This document shows positions 44,676 to 53,534 of a stretch of 64,000 nt of DNA, piece by piece. Every line of letters begins with the position of its first letter. The stretch's first letter is position 1. The translations under genes and the position numbers were made by a program. Origin of the DNA: Peribacillus frigoritolerans (GTDB lineage: Bacteria; Bacillota; Bacilli; Bacillales; DSM-1321); the NCBI RefSeq assembly GCF_001636405.1, contig NZ_KV440950.1, positions 2,441,712-2,505,711 on the forward strand, in the 5' to 3' direction. The notes below the pieces were generated by a model that did no database searches, had not been told where the DNA came from, and saw nothing but the letters and a program-made list of their open reading frames with translations.

Positions 44676-45641
44676 ATGCGGGTAGTAGGAAATATTCAAA
44701 TGAAAGTAAACAAGATCATTCAAGAAACTCCATTCGTGAAACAGTTCGAGTTGATTCCAGTTGATGGAAAGCCGTTGCCTGCATTTACAGGCGGTTCGCA
44801 TTTGACCACTTACATGCCGTCTGGAGATAAGATTTTCGAGCGAGAGTACTCCCTTATCAGCAACCCAAGGGACCGCAATAAATATACAATTTCCATTCGG
44901 CGTGATGAGGCATCACGCGGAGGTTCGGCTTTCTGGCATGATCAAGTAAAGGTAGATTCCAGGTTGGAAGTCAGTTTTCCCAAAAATAACTTCCCTCTCA
45001 GCTTTCGAGCTAAGCATCATGCTTTTTATGCAGCTGGAATCGGCATAACCCCATTTCTAGCAATGATGGAAGACATGGCCGCCGAAGGGCAAACCTTCGA
45101 ACTCCATTATGCAGCACGCACTCCGGAGTTATGTGCTTTTTATGATCTGCTGAAAGCCAAATACAATGATCAATGTACCTTTTATTTTTCGCAGGCAGAA
45201 GACAAACGCAGAATGATGCCCGAGACGATGATGGATCATCGCATTGGCACGCACGTCTATTTTTGCGGACCAATCGAGATGGTGCAAGAGTATCGAAAAG
45301 CTGCCAGTTCCTATGGTTATCCGGAACATGCGATCCACTTCGAATTATTTGCGGCAAAAAATGATGGGGCGAGAGATCCTTTCATCGTCGACCTTACAGA
45401 CAGCGATCGGTCCATCCACGTTCATGAGGGTGAAACACTGCTTGATGCGCTTTTAAGGGAAGGGATCGATGCACCTTATTCTTGTAAAGTCGGCGGGTGC
45501 GGAAGTTGTGAGGTGGATGTTGCAGAAGGTGAAGTGGATCACCGGGATTTCTTCCTTAGCGAAGAAAACCGTCAAACACGGAAGTCAATCCTGACATGCT
45601 GCTCACGCGCGAAGGAAGACAGACTGGTCCTAAAACTGTAA
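44676..45641 (+). CDS. Reductase subunit of the N-demethylase (PDR/VanB type)
   Basis: The 321-residue flavoprotein has an N-terminal flavin-binding barrel (EREYSLISNP, YTISIRRDEASRGGSAFWHDQV), an NAD(P) domain (FYAAGIGITPFLAMMEDM, VYFCGPIEMV) and a C-terminal [2Fe-2S] ferredoxin domain with Cys270, 275, 278 and 308. It transfers electrons from NAD(P)H to the heme subunit, as DmmB does in dimethylamine monooxygenase. It lies 5 nt after the zinc-ribbon gene. Confidence 0.9.
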   Translation: MRVVGNIQMKVNKIIQETPFVKQFELIPVDGKPLPAFTGGSHLTTYMPSGDKIFEREYSLISNPRDRNKYTISIRRDEASRGGSAFWHDQVKVDSRLEVSFPKNNFPLSFRAKHHAFYAAGIGITPFLAMMEDMAAEGQTFELHYAARTPELCAFYDLLKAKYNDQCTFYFSQAEDKRRMMPETMMDHRIGTHVYFCGPIEMVQEYRKAASSYGYPEHAIHFELFAAKNDGARDPFIVDLTDSDRSIHVHEGETLLDALLREGIDAPYSCKVGGCGSCEVDVAEGEVDHRDFFLSEENRQTRKSILTCCSRAKEDRLVLKL

Positions 45642-45695
45642 CGATTAAATTCCGTTAAGATTAATAAAAAATAATGAAAACCGGAGGAATGAAAC

Positions 45696-47189
45696 ATGAC
45701 AATATTAGAAACGGCAGTATTAGAGCTTAAAAATTACATCGACGGTAAGTGGCAGGCCTCATCTTCAAATGAAGTAATCCCGGTAATCAATCCTGCAACA
45801 CAGGAAATCATCGCAAAAGCTCCGCGTGCCACCAAAGAAGATACAGAAAGGGCAATCTCAGTAGCGAAGGCAGCCTTTGAAAGTGGAATCTGGTCAGGCC
45901 TAACAGCACAGGAGCGTGCTTCCTACCTATATAAAATCGCTGATAAAATCGATGAACGTGCCGAAGAGTTAACGATTCTTGAAACAATGGACAACGGGAA
46001 ACTTAAAGCAGAGGCAGGTTTCGATATTGCTGATGCCGCCGCGTGTTTCCGTTACTACGCTGGTTTGGTCCTTCATCCAGAAGGGGAAACGTATCAAGTT
46101 CCCGCTCCCGTGCAAGCGATGGTTGTTCGTGAGCCAGTAGGTGTAGCCGGTTTGATTGTACCTTGGAATTTCCCACTTCTAATGAGTGTCTGGAAAATCG
46201 CACCGGCGCTTGCGGCAGGAAACACCATTGTATATAAACCGGCTGAAGTGACACCTGTAACAGCAATGAAATTATTCGAAATCCTGGAGGAAGCAGGCAT
46301 CCCGAAAGGTGTGTCTAATATGGTGATGGGCCGCGGCACCGTTGTCGGTCAAACCATTGCGGAAAGCAACGATGTTGACATTGTTTCATTTACAGGAAGT
46401 ACGGATGTTGGCCGCTCCATCATGAAAGCGGCAGCGGGGAACTTAAAGAAAATTTCCCTTGAGCTTGGCGGTAAATCACCTAACATCGTTTTTGCAGATG
46501 CAGATTTAGAGACGGCCGTCGATTACGGATTATTTGGCATCTTCTTCGGTGCCGGCCAAGTTTGTTCATCAGGCAGCCGAATTCTAGTTGAAGAAAGTAT
46601 TTATGATGAATATGTAAAACGTTATGTTGAACGCGCAAATAAAATTAAAGTTGGACCTGGACTTGCAGAAGACAGCAATATGGGGGCCATTGTCAGCGAA
46701 GCGCAAATGAATAGCATTTTGAACTATATTGAAATCGGCAAACAGGAAGGTGCGACACTTGCGGCAGGTGGTTACCGTCTTGTTGATGACGGTCTTGACA
46801 AAGGGTATTTCATTGCACCGACTGTCTTCACCGATGTAACACCTGACATGCGCATCGTACAAGAGGAGATCTTCGGTCCAGTCGTTGTCATTCAAAAGTT
46901 CAAAGATGAAGAAGAAGCTATTAAACTGGCAAATGATACAGACTACGGACTTGCAGGCGGCGTCTTCACTAACGATGGAGCAAAAGGATTGCGTGTGATC
47001 AAGAAGGTACGGGCAGGCATCACATGGGTAAATGATTATCATCCAACATATGTCGAGGCGCCATGGGGCGGTTACAAACAGAGCGGGATTGGACGCAGTT
47101 TAGGAAAATACGGCTTGGACGAATACCAGGAAATTAAACAAATCAACATCAATCTCAATGTAAAACCCGTTGGCTGGTTTCCAAAATAA
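45696..47189 (+). CDS. NAD-dependent aldehyde dehydrogenase
   Basis: The 497-residue protein is a class 1/2-type aldehyde dehydrogenase. VPWNFPLLMSVWKIAPALAAGN binds NAD, SLELGGKSPN holds the general-base Glu, and GAGQVCSSG holds nucleophile Cys290. The family resembles betaine-aldehyde or broad-substrate enzymes. In this operon it could oxidise formaldehyde or the aldehyde formed after demethylation. The substrate is inference. It is the last gene, followed by a terminator. Confidence 0.87.
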   Translation: MTILETAVLELKNYIDGKWQASSSNEVIPVINPATQEIIAKAPRATKEDTERAISVAKAAFESGIWSGLTAQERASYLYKIADKIDERAEELTILETMDNGKLKAEAGFDIADAAACFRYYAGLVLHPEGETYQVPAPVQAMVVREPVGVAGLIVPWNFPLLMSVWKIAPALAAGNTIVYKPAEVTPVTAMKLFEILEEAGIPKGVSNMVMGRGTVVGQTIAESNDVDIVSFTGSTDVGRSIMKAAAGNLKKISLELGGKSPNIVFADADLETAVDYGLFGIFFGAGQVCSSGSRILVEESIYDEYVKRYVERANKIKVGPGLAEDSNMGAIVSEAQMNSILNYIEIGKQEGATLAAGGYRLVDDGLDKGYFIAPTVFTDVTPDMRIVQEEIFGPVVVIQKFKDEEEAIKLANDTDYGLAGGVFTNDGAKGLRVIKKVRAGITWVNDYHPTYVEAPWGGYKQSGIGRSLGKYGLDEYQEIKQININLNVKPVGWFPK

Positions 47190-47216
47190 TCGTCACTTAC
47201 TTTCTTTAATCAAACC

Positions 47217-47249
47217 AAAAACCTAATCCAAATACGGATTAGGTTTTTT
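47217..47249. terminator. Terminator of the N-demethylase operon
   Basis: AAAACCTAATCC (47218-47229) pairs with GGATTAGGTTTT (47236-47247), followed by more T residues. The stem is perfect. Confidence 0.9.
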
Positions 47250-47478
47250 CAAACTGTCGAGAAACTTTTTAAAACACTTAACAAATAGTTCTTAACCCTT
47301 AAAGTATCTGAAATTAAACAATCTTAAGGTATAAGCCATTTCGCAGGCATTTTTATTATGCAACAAAAGGACAAGTTTTCCTGTGATGATTGAAAATGGA
47401 TTTGAGCATAAAAAACACCATTGATATGATAAAAGTAACATACCATTGCTATTTATCGTTTTAATCAGAAATAGGGCA

Positions 47479-47578
47479 ATGAGATTGAATCGTTTTACCG
47501 GTACAGCATTTATTCTTGGTGTCGTTGATTGTCGTACATAGTATCATTAAAAAGAAAAAGGAAAAAACATTACAATAA
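47479..47578 (+). pseudogene. Possible frameshifted small membrane peptide
   Basis: ATG 47479 reads MRLNRFTGTAFILGVV and stops at 47539. The overlapping frame from 47528 reads IVVHSIIKKKKEKTLQ and ends at 47578. Joined by a one-base change these give a hydrophobic helix with a basic tail. AGGG is close upstream. This is tentative. The rest of 47250-47719 shows nothing else that I recognise. Confidence 0.2.
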
Positions 47579-47719
47579 TGCCTACACTATATAAGTTAAT
47601 AAGTTTATTGCCTTCTTTAATTTGAAAAGACTAGGAAGCCGACAGGACCTTCAAAAAGTCTTCAATCAAGGAGGAAGCGTTCTATCAAATAGTAAAGACC
47701 AGTCAGGGAGTGGATATTG

Positions 47720-49324
47720 ATGACTAAGTTTTATTCGGATATGACAGTGGAGGAAGCAATATCGTGTTTCCCGATAGGAAGCACAGAAGTGGAAGTTTTG
47801 GATGATTCAGAGGATTTCATCGGATTTTTGACAATAGAAGCTTTATCAGCTGCAGTGCAGCAGAGTGATTTGACGAAGCCCATTTCTCATTTCATTACGG
47901 TTAATGCACCGCTGCAAAATTTACGGAATTACTCAATACCATATGATCAATTTCAAGCATTCTTTGAGAGTGATTTATGCAGGGTTGTTTTTAATGCTCT
48001 GTATGATGGCGTGTATATCACGGATGGTGATGGAACGACATTATTTATCAATCAAGCCTATCAACGTATTACTGGAATAAGAGAAGAGGAAATCATCGGA
48101 AAACCGATGAGTTATTTAATTGAGCAAGGTATGATATCCGTTTCAGCTTCATTAGATTCCATTCGAACGAAGAATCAAGTTACTTTGACACAAAGAATTC
48201 GAAATGGAAGAAAGATTATCGTATCGGCCACACCTATTCTATCGCCACAAAATGAAGTCATATTTGTCATAAATAGTGTCAGGGATATTACTGAATTAAT
48301 CCGGATGAAGTATACGATTGACAGCCAAAAGTTATCTTTCCAACCTATTTCCCAATTATTGCCTGGCTCGGAACAGGTGAATTTTCAGGAAATAATCATT
48401 GGTCCTTCTACAACTCCATTATTCAAACTGGCTGATAAAGTGGCTAAAACGGATGCGAAGATCTTGTTACAGGGGGAAACGGGTGTAGGGAAGAGTTTAA
48501 TCGCCAAGTACATACATGCCAAAAGCTCCAGGAAGGAAAAGATTTTCCTTGAATTAAATTGCGGAGCCATTCCAGCGAACTTGGTGGAATCTGAACTTTT
48601 TGGATATGAACCAGGGGCATTTACCGGATCCCTTAAGAATGGAAAAATGGGGATTTTTGAAAAAGTGAATGGTGGCACGTTATTTTTGGACGAAATTGGG
48701 GATTTACCTTTAGAGTTACAGGTGAAACTTTTGAAAGTGGTAGAAGAAAACAAGTTTATGAGAGTGGGTTCTACCGAAATGAAAGAAGTGGATGTCAGGT
48801 TAATTACAGCCACCCATCGTGATCTGGCCTCCCTCGTGCAAGAAGGATCCTTCCGCGAAGATCTTTATTACCGGCTTAATATCGTTTCCTTTGAAGTCCC
48901 GCCTTTACGCCAGAGAAAGGAAGAAACGATCCCGCTTTTAGAAATGTATTTGAAAAAATTCAATGAAAAATATAATGAGAAGAAAAAGATGACACCGGAA
49001 TGCTATGAATGGCTGACGAACTATTCGTGGCCTGGTAATATACGTGAGCTTGCGAGTCTTGCAGAGCGGCTGGTCGTCACGACTTATGATGATACGATAG
49101 ATTTACCTAATTTACCATCTTTCATCCAGCCGGTCTTATCAAGAAAAACTACAACACATTCTTTGAAGGAAGCCGTTTCCGAGCTGGAGCGTTCACTGAT
49201 ATTGAATGCGATGAAAAAATATGGGACTACAAGGGCCGCCGCCATCTCTTTGGATATCAGTCAAAGCGCTTTGGTGCAAAAAATGAAAAAATTTCACATT
49301 CGATTAGAAAACGAATCGAATTAG
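47720..49324 (+). CDS. PAS-containing sigma-54-dependent activator
   Basis: The 534-residue protein has an N-terminal domain of about 75 residues, resembling a CBS-type opening, then a PAS domain (about 85-195, VFNALYDGVYITDGDGTTLFINQAY). A sigma-54 AAA+ domain follows with Walker A LQGETGVGKS (250-259), GAFTGS (299-304) and FLDEIGDLPL, and then a C-terminal HTH near TTRAAAISLDISQSALVQKMKKF. ATG 47720 fits AGGGAGTG. It lies directly before the sigma-54 promoter at 49410, which it most likely controls. Confidence 0.9.
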   Translation: MTKFYSDMTVEEAISCFPIGSTEVEVLDDSEDFIGFLTIEALSAAVQQSDLTKPISHFITVNAPLQNLRNYSIPYDQFQAFFESDLCRVVFNALYDGVYITDGDGTTLFINQAYQRITGIREEEIIGKPMSYLIEQGMISVSASLDSIRTKNQVTLTQRIRNGRKIIVSATPILSPQNEVIFVINSVRDITELIRMKYTIDSQKLSFQPISQLLPGSEQVNFQEIIIGPSTTPLFKLADKVAKTDAKILLQGETGVGKSLIAKYIHAKSSRKEKIFLELNCGAIPANLVESELFGYEPGAFTGSLKNGKMGIFEKVNGGTLFLDEIGDLPLELQVKLLKVVEENKFMRVGSTEMKEVDVRLITATHRDLASLVQEGSFREDLYYRLNIVSFEVPPLRQRKEETIPLLEMYLKKFNEKYNEKKKMTPECYEWLTNYSWPGNIRELASLAERLVVTTYDDTIDLPNLPSFIQPVLSRKTTTHSLKEAVSELERSLILNAMKKYGTTRAAAISLDISQSALVQKMKKFHIRLENESN

Positions 49325-49331
49325 TTTTTTT
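49299..49331 (+). terminator. Terminator overlapping the activator gene end
   Basis: TTCGATT (49299-49305) pairs with AATCGAA (49314-49320), and a T7 run ends at 49331. The stop codon lies between hairpin and T-run. Confidence 0.6.
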
Positions 49332-49409
49332 GATTTGATTTCTACTCATTATTGATCCTGTTACCCATGAAAAAAGGGTATCTCCCTTATAAATTAAGCG
49401 TTTTCACTT

Positions 49410-49425
49410 TGGCATGATTCCTGCA
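49410..49425 (+). promoter_or_regulatory. Sigma-54 promoter of the alcohol dehydrogenase operon
   Basis: TGGCATGATTCCTGCA has GG at 49411-49412 and GC at 49423-49424, 10 nt between. A TACCC/GGGTA inverted pair at 49362-49380 could be part of an activator site. Confidence 0.75.
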
Positions 49426-49454
49426 TTAGTAAAAACATGAAAGGGGAGATAACC

Positions 49455-50606
49455 ATGAATATTTCTATATTTTCGATGGCTAACAAATTGATGACAGGAG
49501 CAGACTCTTTACAGCAGCTGACTGATGAGGCTACGCGATTAGGGATGAGGAATCCGTTGATCGTTACAGATAAAGTTTTAGTGGGTGCCGGGGTTGTACA
49601 AAGGGTTGAGGAATTACTTTCATCAGCATACGGTATTTTCTCGGATGTGAATCCAGAACCGGAAATTGAAATCGTTGAGCATTGTGTACGGACAATCAAG
49701 GACGGAAAACATGATGGACTGATTGCGGTAGGCGGTGGAAGTGCGATTGATATTGCAAAGGCCTCTTCCGTCATGGCTACGAATTCAGACAGCATCGAGG
49801 CCTATTTCGGTACGAACTTGATTGAAGTTCCAGGTCTCCCTTTAATAGCTATACCCACGACGGCAGGGACCGGGTCAGAAGTGACGAATATTTCGATTTT
49901 ATCGGACAAAAAAGAACAGGTTAAGAAGGGAATCGTAAGTCCGTACCTTTTACCGGATGTAGCGATTGTATCACCCGTCATGACGCTGACTTGCCCGCCA
50001 AGTGTGACTGCTGCGAGCGGAGTGGATGCACTTGTTCATGCCGTAGAGGCCTATATTTCCAAATTTGCGTCGCCCGTTACGGACGCGTTGGCAATTGGGG
50101 CCATGAAGTTAATCGCCGTACATTTACCAAAGGCTTATGCTGCGCCGGATAATCTGGAATCACGGGAAGCGATGATCACTGGAAGCCTAATGGCAGGGTT
50201 AGCTTTTGGCAATGCGGGTGTTGGAGCTGTTCATGCCTTAGCTTATCCGCTTGGAGGCCGCTTCCATTTATCACATGGAGTCAGCAATTCATTATTACTG
50301 CCATTTGTCATGAAGTGGAATAAAATTGCCTGTTTGGAAAGGTTTCGCGACATTGCTGAAGCACTTGGAGAGAAAGTCAATCATTTAAATGATGATGAGG
50401 CAGCGGATAAAGCGATAGAAGCCATGACCAGAATATGTCGCCATGTTGATATACCACAGTCACTAAGTGAATTTGAGATTCCTGAATCGGCTTTAAGTGA
50501 AATGGCTGCCGAGGCCATCAAACAAGTCCGTTTACTTCGCAATAATCCCCGTGCGTTAAACGTTCGGGATATCGAAAAAATATATCGTTCAGCCTATGGC
50601 TTGTAA
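49455..50606 (+). CDS. Iron-containing alcohol dehydrogenase
   Basis: The 383-residue protein is a group III Fe-dependent ADH. The NAD loop GGGSAIDIAKASSVM (about residues 96-110) is followed by PTTAGTGSEVTNISIL. The C-terminal domain carries SGVDALVHAVEAYISKFASPVTDALAIGAM and HALAYPLGGRFHLSHG, which holds the Fe-binding His residues. ATG 49455 has GGGGAG upstream, so I reject ATG 49437. With the succinate-semialdehyde dehydrogenase downstream, 4-hydroxybutyrate is a plausible substrate. Confidence 0.87.
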   Translation: MNISIFSMANKLMTGADSLQQLTDEATRLGMRNPLIVTDKVLVGAGVVQRVEELLSSAYGIFSDVNPEPEIEIVEHCVRTIKDGKHDGLIAVGGGSAIDIAKASSVMATNSDSIEAYFGTNLIEVPGLPLIAIPTTAGTGSEVTNISILSDKKEQVKKGIVSPYLLPDVAIVSPVMTLTCPPSVTAASGVDALVHAVEAYISKFASPVTDALAIGAMKLIAVHLPKAYAAPDNLESREAMITGSLMAGLAFGNAGVGAVHALAYPLGGRFHLSHGVSNSLLLPFVMKWNKIACLERFRDIAEALGEKVNHLNDDEAADKAIEAMTRICRHVDIPQSLSEFEIPESALSEMAAEAIKQVRLLRNNPRALNVRDIEKIYRSAYGL

Positions 50607-50620
50607 GTGGAGGGAACAAT

Positions 50621-52009
50621 ATGAAATGGAAAAAACGCCGCTACGGAGAAGAGACATCGTATATACCTGCGGGACCTTTTAAGATTAGACTGCCATTTGT
50701 CCATTATCGTTTTGAGTGGCCTGACTACGTTCAAGGATTATTGATGTGTGCAGTTGACCTTGGAGCGATAACGCTGCTTGCAGACCATCTCGGTATGCCT
50801 TTTGATGTGGCCCTGGCCGTCGTTATCTTGAATGGATTATTATACTTGGCGCATCATTTACTCGGAGACCCGGTTATACCAGGTTGGATTACACCTGCGG
50901 TTCCATTACTTGTATTGTTCGTCGGGCAATTTCCGGAGGGGCCTGATCGGGTCTATGCACTCGTTGCGTTTCAATTAACATTAGGTATCTTATCGATATT
51001 GCTAGGGATGACCGGGCTTGCCAGTAAGGTCGTGCGATTAGTGCCGAATGCAATCAAATCAGGCATTATTTTAGGGGCGGGTATTGGTGCTGTCGTTTCC
51101 ATTTTTGAAGTGGGTGGAAAGTTTGATTTATTTCCTTATACAATTAGCATTTGTATCGGCTTTGCTTTTTATCTGCTTTTTTCGAAAAGTTTTGGAAAAT
51201 TGAAAATGCGAAATAAAGTTTGGGTATTCATAGGGAATTTAGGGATATTGCCGGCAATTTTGCTCGCGGTCTTTGTAGCCCCCATTTTTGGAGAAGCAAA
51301 ATGGCCTGATATCCAATGGGGATTCAGCAGTCCGGATTTTGCTACGCTTTGGTCAGACTATACTGTTTTCGGTTTAGGTTTTCCTGCCTTGACCTTCTTT
51401 TTAAGTGCGATTCCAGCTGTATTTGCTACTTATTTAGTCGTATTCGGTGATGTGCTCAAAACAAAAGCGCTGCTTTCTGAATCCGATGAGGTCAGGGAAG
51501 ATGAAAAAGTGGACTACAATCCAAACAGAGCCCATTTAATTTTCGGCGGCCGTAATGTGATCATGAGTTTTATCGGACCTGATATAACAATGTGCGGTCC
51601 GTTGTGGGCAGCCATGCAGGTCGTGGTTGTGGAACGGTTCAAGAATGGCAAGAAAGCCTTGAATTCTTTCTTCGGCGGTGCCGGCTCGTTCCGTTGGGGT
51701 ACGAATACAGGGTTGTTCTTATTGCCGGTAGTCAGCCTGGTGGAACCCATTCTCGGTGTCGCCTTGGCCTTGACGCTTTTGGTTCAGGGATATGTTAGCG
51801 TACGCGTAGGCGTGATGCAGGCGAAGAGCCAACGCGACCTCGGAATTGCAGGTGTCGTTGCTGCCATCCTTGTTATAAAAGGTGCTGGCATGGCGTTTGC
51901 TGCAGGCATTCTATTATGTGCCCTATTATATGGCAAGGACTTTTTCAAAGGAGAGAATGATAAGACTTTTACAGATCATGGAGAAGAAGAGGAGAGTAAA
52001 GCATCATGA
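50621..52009 (+). CDS. Multi-pass membrane transporter, family uncertain
   Basis: The 462-residue protein has about twelve predicted membrane segments. Conserved-looking parts are FEWPDYVQGLLMCAVDLGAITLLADHLGMPFDVA, GDPVIPGWITPAVPLL, NAIKSGIILGAGIGAVVSIFEVGGKF and GGRNVIMSFIGPDITMCGPLWAAM. The N-terminus is basic and the C-terminus acidic. It resembles NCS2/SulP-type carriers in layout, but I cannot name the family. Position between ADH and SSADH suggests it imports the substrate of the operon. It overlaps the next gene by 4 nt. Confidence 0.7.
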   Translation: MKWKKRRYGEETSYIPAGPFKIRLPFVHYRFEWPDYVQGLLMCAVDLGAITLLADHLGMPFDVALAVVILNGLLYLAHHLLGDPVIPGWITPAVPLLVLFVGQFPEGPDRVYALVAFQLTLGILSILLGMTGLASKVVRLVPNAIKSGIILGAGIGAVVSIFEVGGKFDLFPYTISICIGFAFYLLFSKSFGKLKMRNKVWVFIGNLGILPAILLAVFVAPIFGEAKWPDIQWGFSSPDFATLWSDYTVFGLGFPALTFFLSAIPAVFATYLVVFGDVLKTKALLSESDEVREDEKVDYNPNRAHLIFGGRNVIMSFIGPDITMCGPLWAAMQVVVVERFKNGKKALNSFFGGAGSFRWGTNTGLFLLPVVSLVEPILGVALALTLLVQGYVSVRVGVMQAKSQRDLGIAGVVAAILVIKGAGMAFAAGILLCALLYGKDFFKGENDKTFTDHGEEEESKAS

Positions 52010-53445
52010 AAAAAGTAGTGGAAAAATGGCCAATTTATATTAACGGAGCACCTATTCATACAGAAAGTCATTTTGTAGTGGAAAATCCAGCAACATTGGA
52101 GCCTGTGGGCTATGTTCCGGACGCTAACGAAAAAGAGGCAAAGGCTGCTGTGGATGCAGCTCAAGCTGCTTTTCTGACTTGGTCGAAAACGAGTGCATAC
52201 CATAGGGCGGAATTACTTGAGAAATGGTATACAATCATTGAGAACAGGCTGGATGAAATCGCAACGATCATGACCCTGGAACAAGGAAAGCCATTGGCAG
52301 AGGCAAAAGGTGAAATGAAGTATGCCTCAAGTTTCGTGAAATGGTACGCTGAAGAAGCAAAGCGCAACTATGGGGAAATCATACCAGCCTCCGTTGCATC
52401 AAAGCGTATTTTAGTGCAAAAGCAGGCAGTCGGTGTCATTGCTGCCATTACCCCGTGGAATTTTCCTGCTGCCATGATCACGAGAAAAGTGGCGCCAGCT
52501 CTTGCTGCGGGATGTACCGTGGTCATAAAACCCGCGGAACAAACACCTTTGACCGCTTTGCTATTGGTTGAAAGTGCTCATGAAGCGGGCATTCCGGCTG
52601 GTGTGATAAATATTGTAACTACACGAAAACCGGGAGATGTATCAGACGTGTGGATGAATGATTCACGTGTTAAGAAGATCACATTTACCGGCTCCACTCC
52701 AGTAGGGAAACATTTAATGAAAAAGGCGTCAGAAACAGTGAAAAAAGTCTCGCTTGAACTCGGTGGATTGGCTCCGTTCATCATTGCTGAGGATGCGAAT
52801 ATCGAAGAAGCAGTAAATGGTTTGATTCAATCGAAATTCAGGAATGCTGGACAAACATGTATTTGTGCGAACAGGATATTCGTCCATGAGACAATTGAAC
52901 AGCCGTTTTTACAAGCATTCGAACAAGCCGTTTTAGCTTTGAAGGTTGGAAATGGAATGGAAGGAGCCGATCTTGGTCCATTAATAGATGGAGCCGCAGT
53001 TAAAAAGGTTCGGCTTCAATTGGAGGATGCTGCAAGTAAGGGCGCCATAATCCATAACACTTCAAAAGTCGATGAAAAACAAGGCCATTTCATAGCACCA
53101 GCCATACTTTCCAATGTAACGGATGATATGCTGTGCATGCAGGAAGAAACGTTTGGGCCAATTGCGCCAGTCAGTACATTCAGAACCGATAAAGAAGCGA
53201 TAGATCGAGCCAATAACACGAATTTTGGCTTGGCAGCTTATGTGTATACCGAGTCACTTAATAAGGCGGTTGCCTACTCGGATGCACTTGAATATGGGAT
53301 TGTCGGTATTAATGACAGTGCCCCATCCACTGCACAAGCGCCATTTGGAGGCATGAAGGAAAGCGGTATAGGCAGGGAAGGCGGACACTACGGCATGGAT
53401 GAATATTTAGAAGTGAAGTATGTCTCCATGCAGCTTGGCCAGTAA
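52006..53445 (+). CDS. gabD: Succinate-semialdehyde dehydrogenase family protein
   Basis: The 479-residue aldehyde dehydrogenase is of the GabD/SSADH type: EWSKTSAYHRAELL-like opening, TPWNFPAAMITRKVAPALAAGCTVVIKPAEQTPLTALL, SLELGGLAPFII and AGQTCICANRIFV with nucleophile Cys285. It would oxidise succinate semialdehyde to succinate for the TCA cycle. Its start overlaps the permease stop, and a strong terminator follows. Other omega-aldehydes cannot be excluded. Confidence 0.88.
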   Translation: MKKVVEKWPIYINGAPIHTESHFVVENPATLEPVGYVPDANEKEAKAAVDAAQAAFLTWSKTSAYHRAELLEKWYTIIENRLDEIATIMTLEQGKPLAEAKGEMKYASSFVKWYAEEAKRNYGEIIPASVASKRILVQKQAVGVIAAITPWNFPAAMITRKVAPALAAGCTVVIKPAEQTPLTALLLVESAHEAGIPAGVINIVTTRKPGDVSDVWMNDSRVKKITFTGSTPVGKHLMKKASETVKKVSLELGGLAPFIIAEDANIEEAVNGLIQSKFRNAGQTCICANRIFVHETIEQPFLQAFEQAVLALKVGNGMEGADLGPLIDGAAVKKVRLQLEDAASKGAIIHNTSKVDEKQGHFIAPAILSNVTDDMLCMQEETFGPIAPVSTFRTDKEAIDRANNTNFGLAAYVYTESLNKAVAYSDALEYGIVGINDSAPSTAQAPFGGMKESGIGREGGHYGMDEYLEVKYVSMQLGQ

Positions 53446-53479
53446 AAAACGGAAGGGTCCGCCATGATTCTTAAGGCAA

Positions 53480-53528
53480 AAAAAGAGTGGAAGGCACATC
53501 AATTATCGATGTGCCTTCCACTCTTTTT
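53480..53528. terminator. Bidirectional terminator (21-bp perfect stem)
   Basis: Arms 53480-53500 and 53508-53528 are fully complementary around a 7-nt loop (GAGTGGAAGGCACATC / GATGTGCCTTCCACTC core). It ends both gabD and the convergent anmK. Confidence 0.92.
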
Positions 53529-53534
53529 GAATGG

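Noticed and set aside
46584..47042. 152-codon minus-strand open frame inside the aldehyde dehydrogenase gene
   Set aside because: It is a shadow of the sense gene. The Cys/Phe-rich translation has no domain features.
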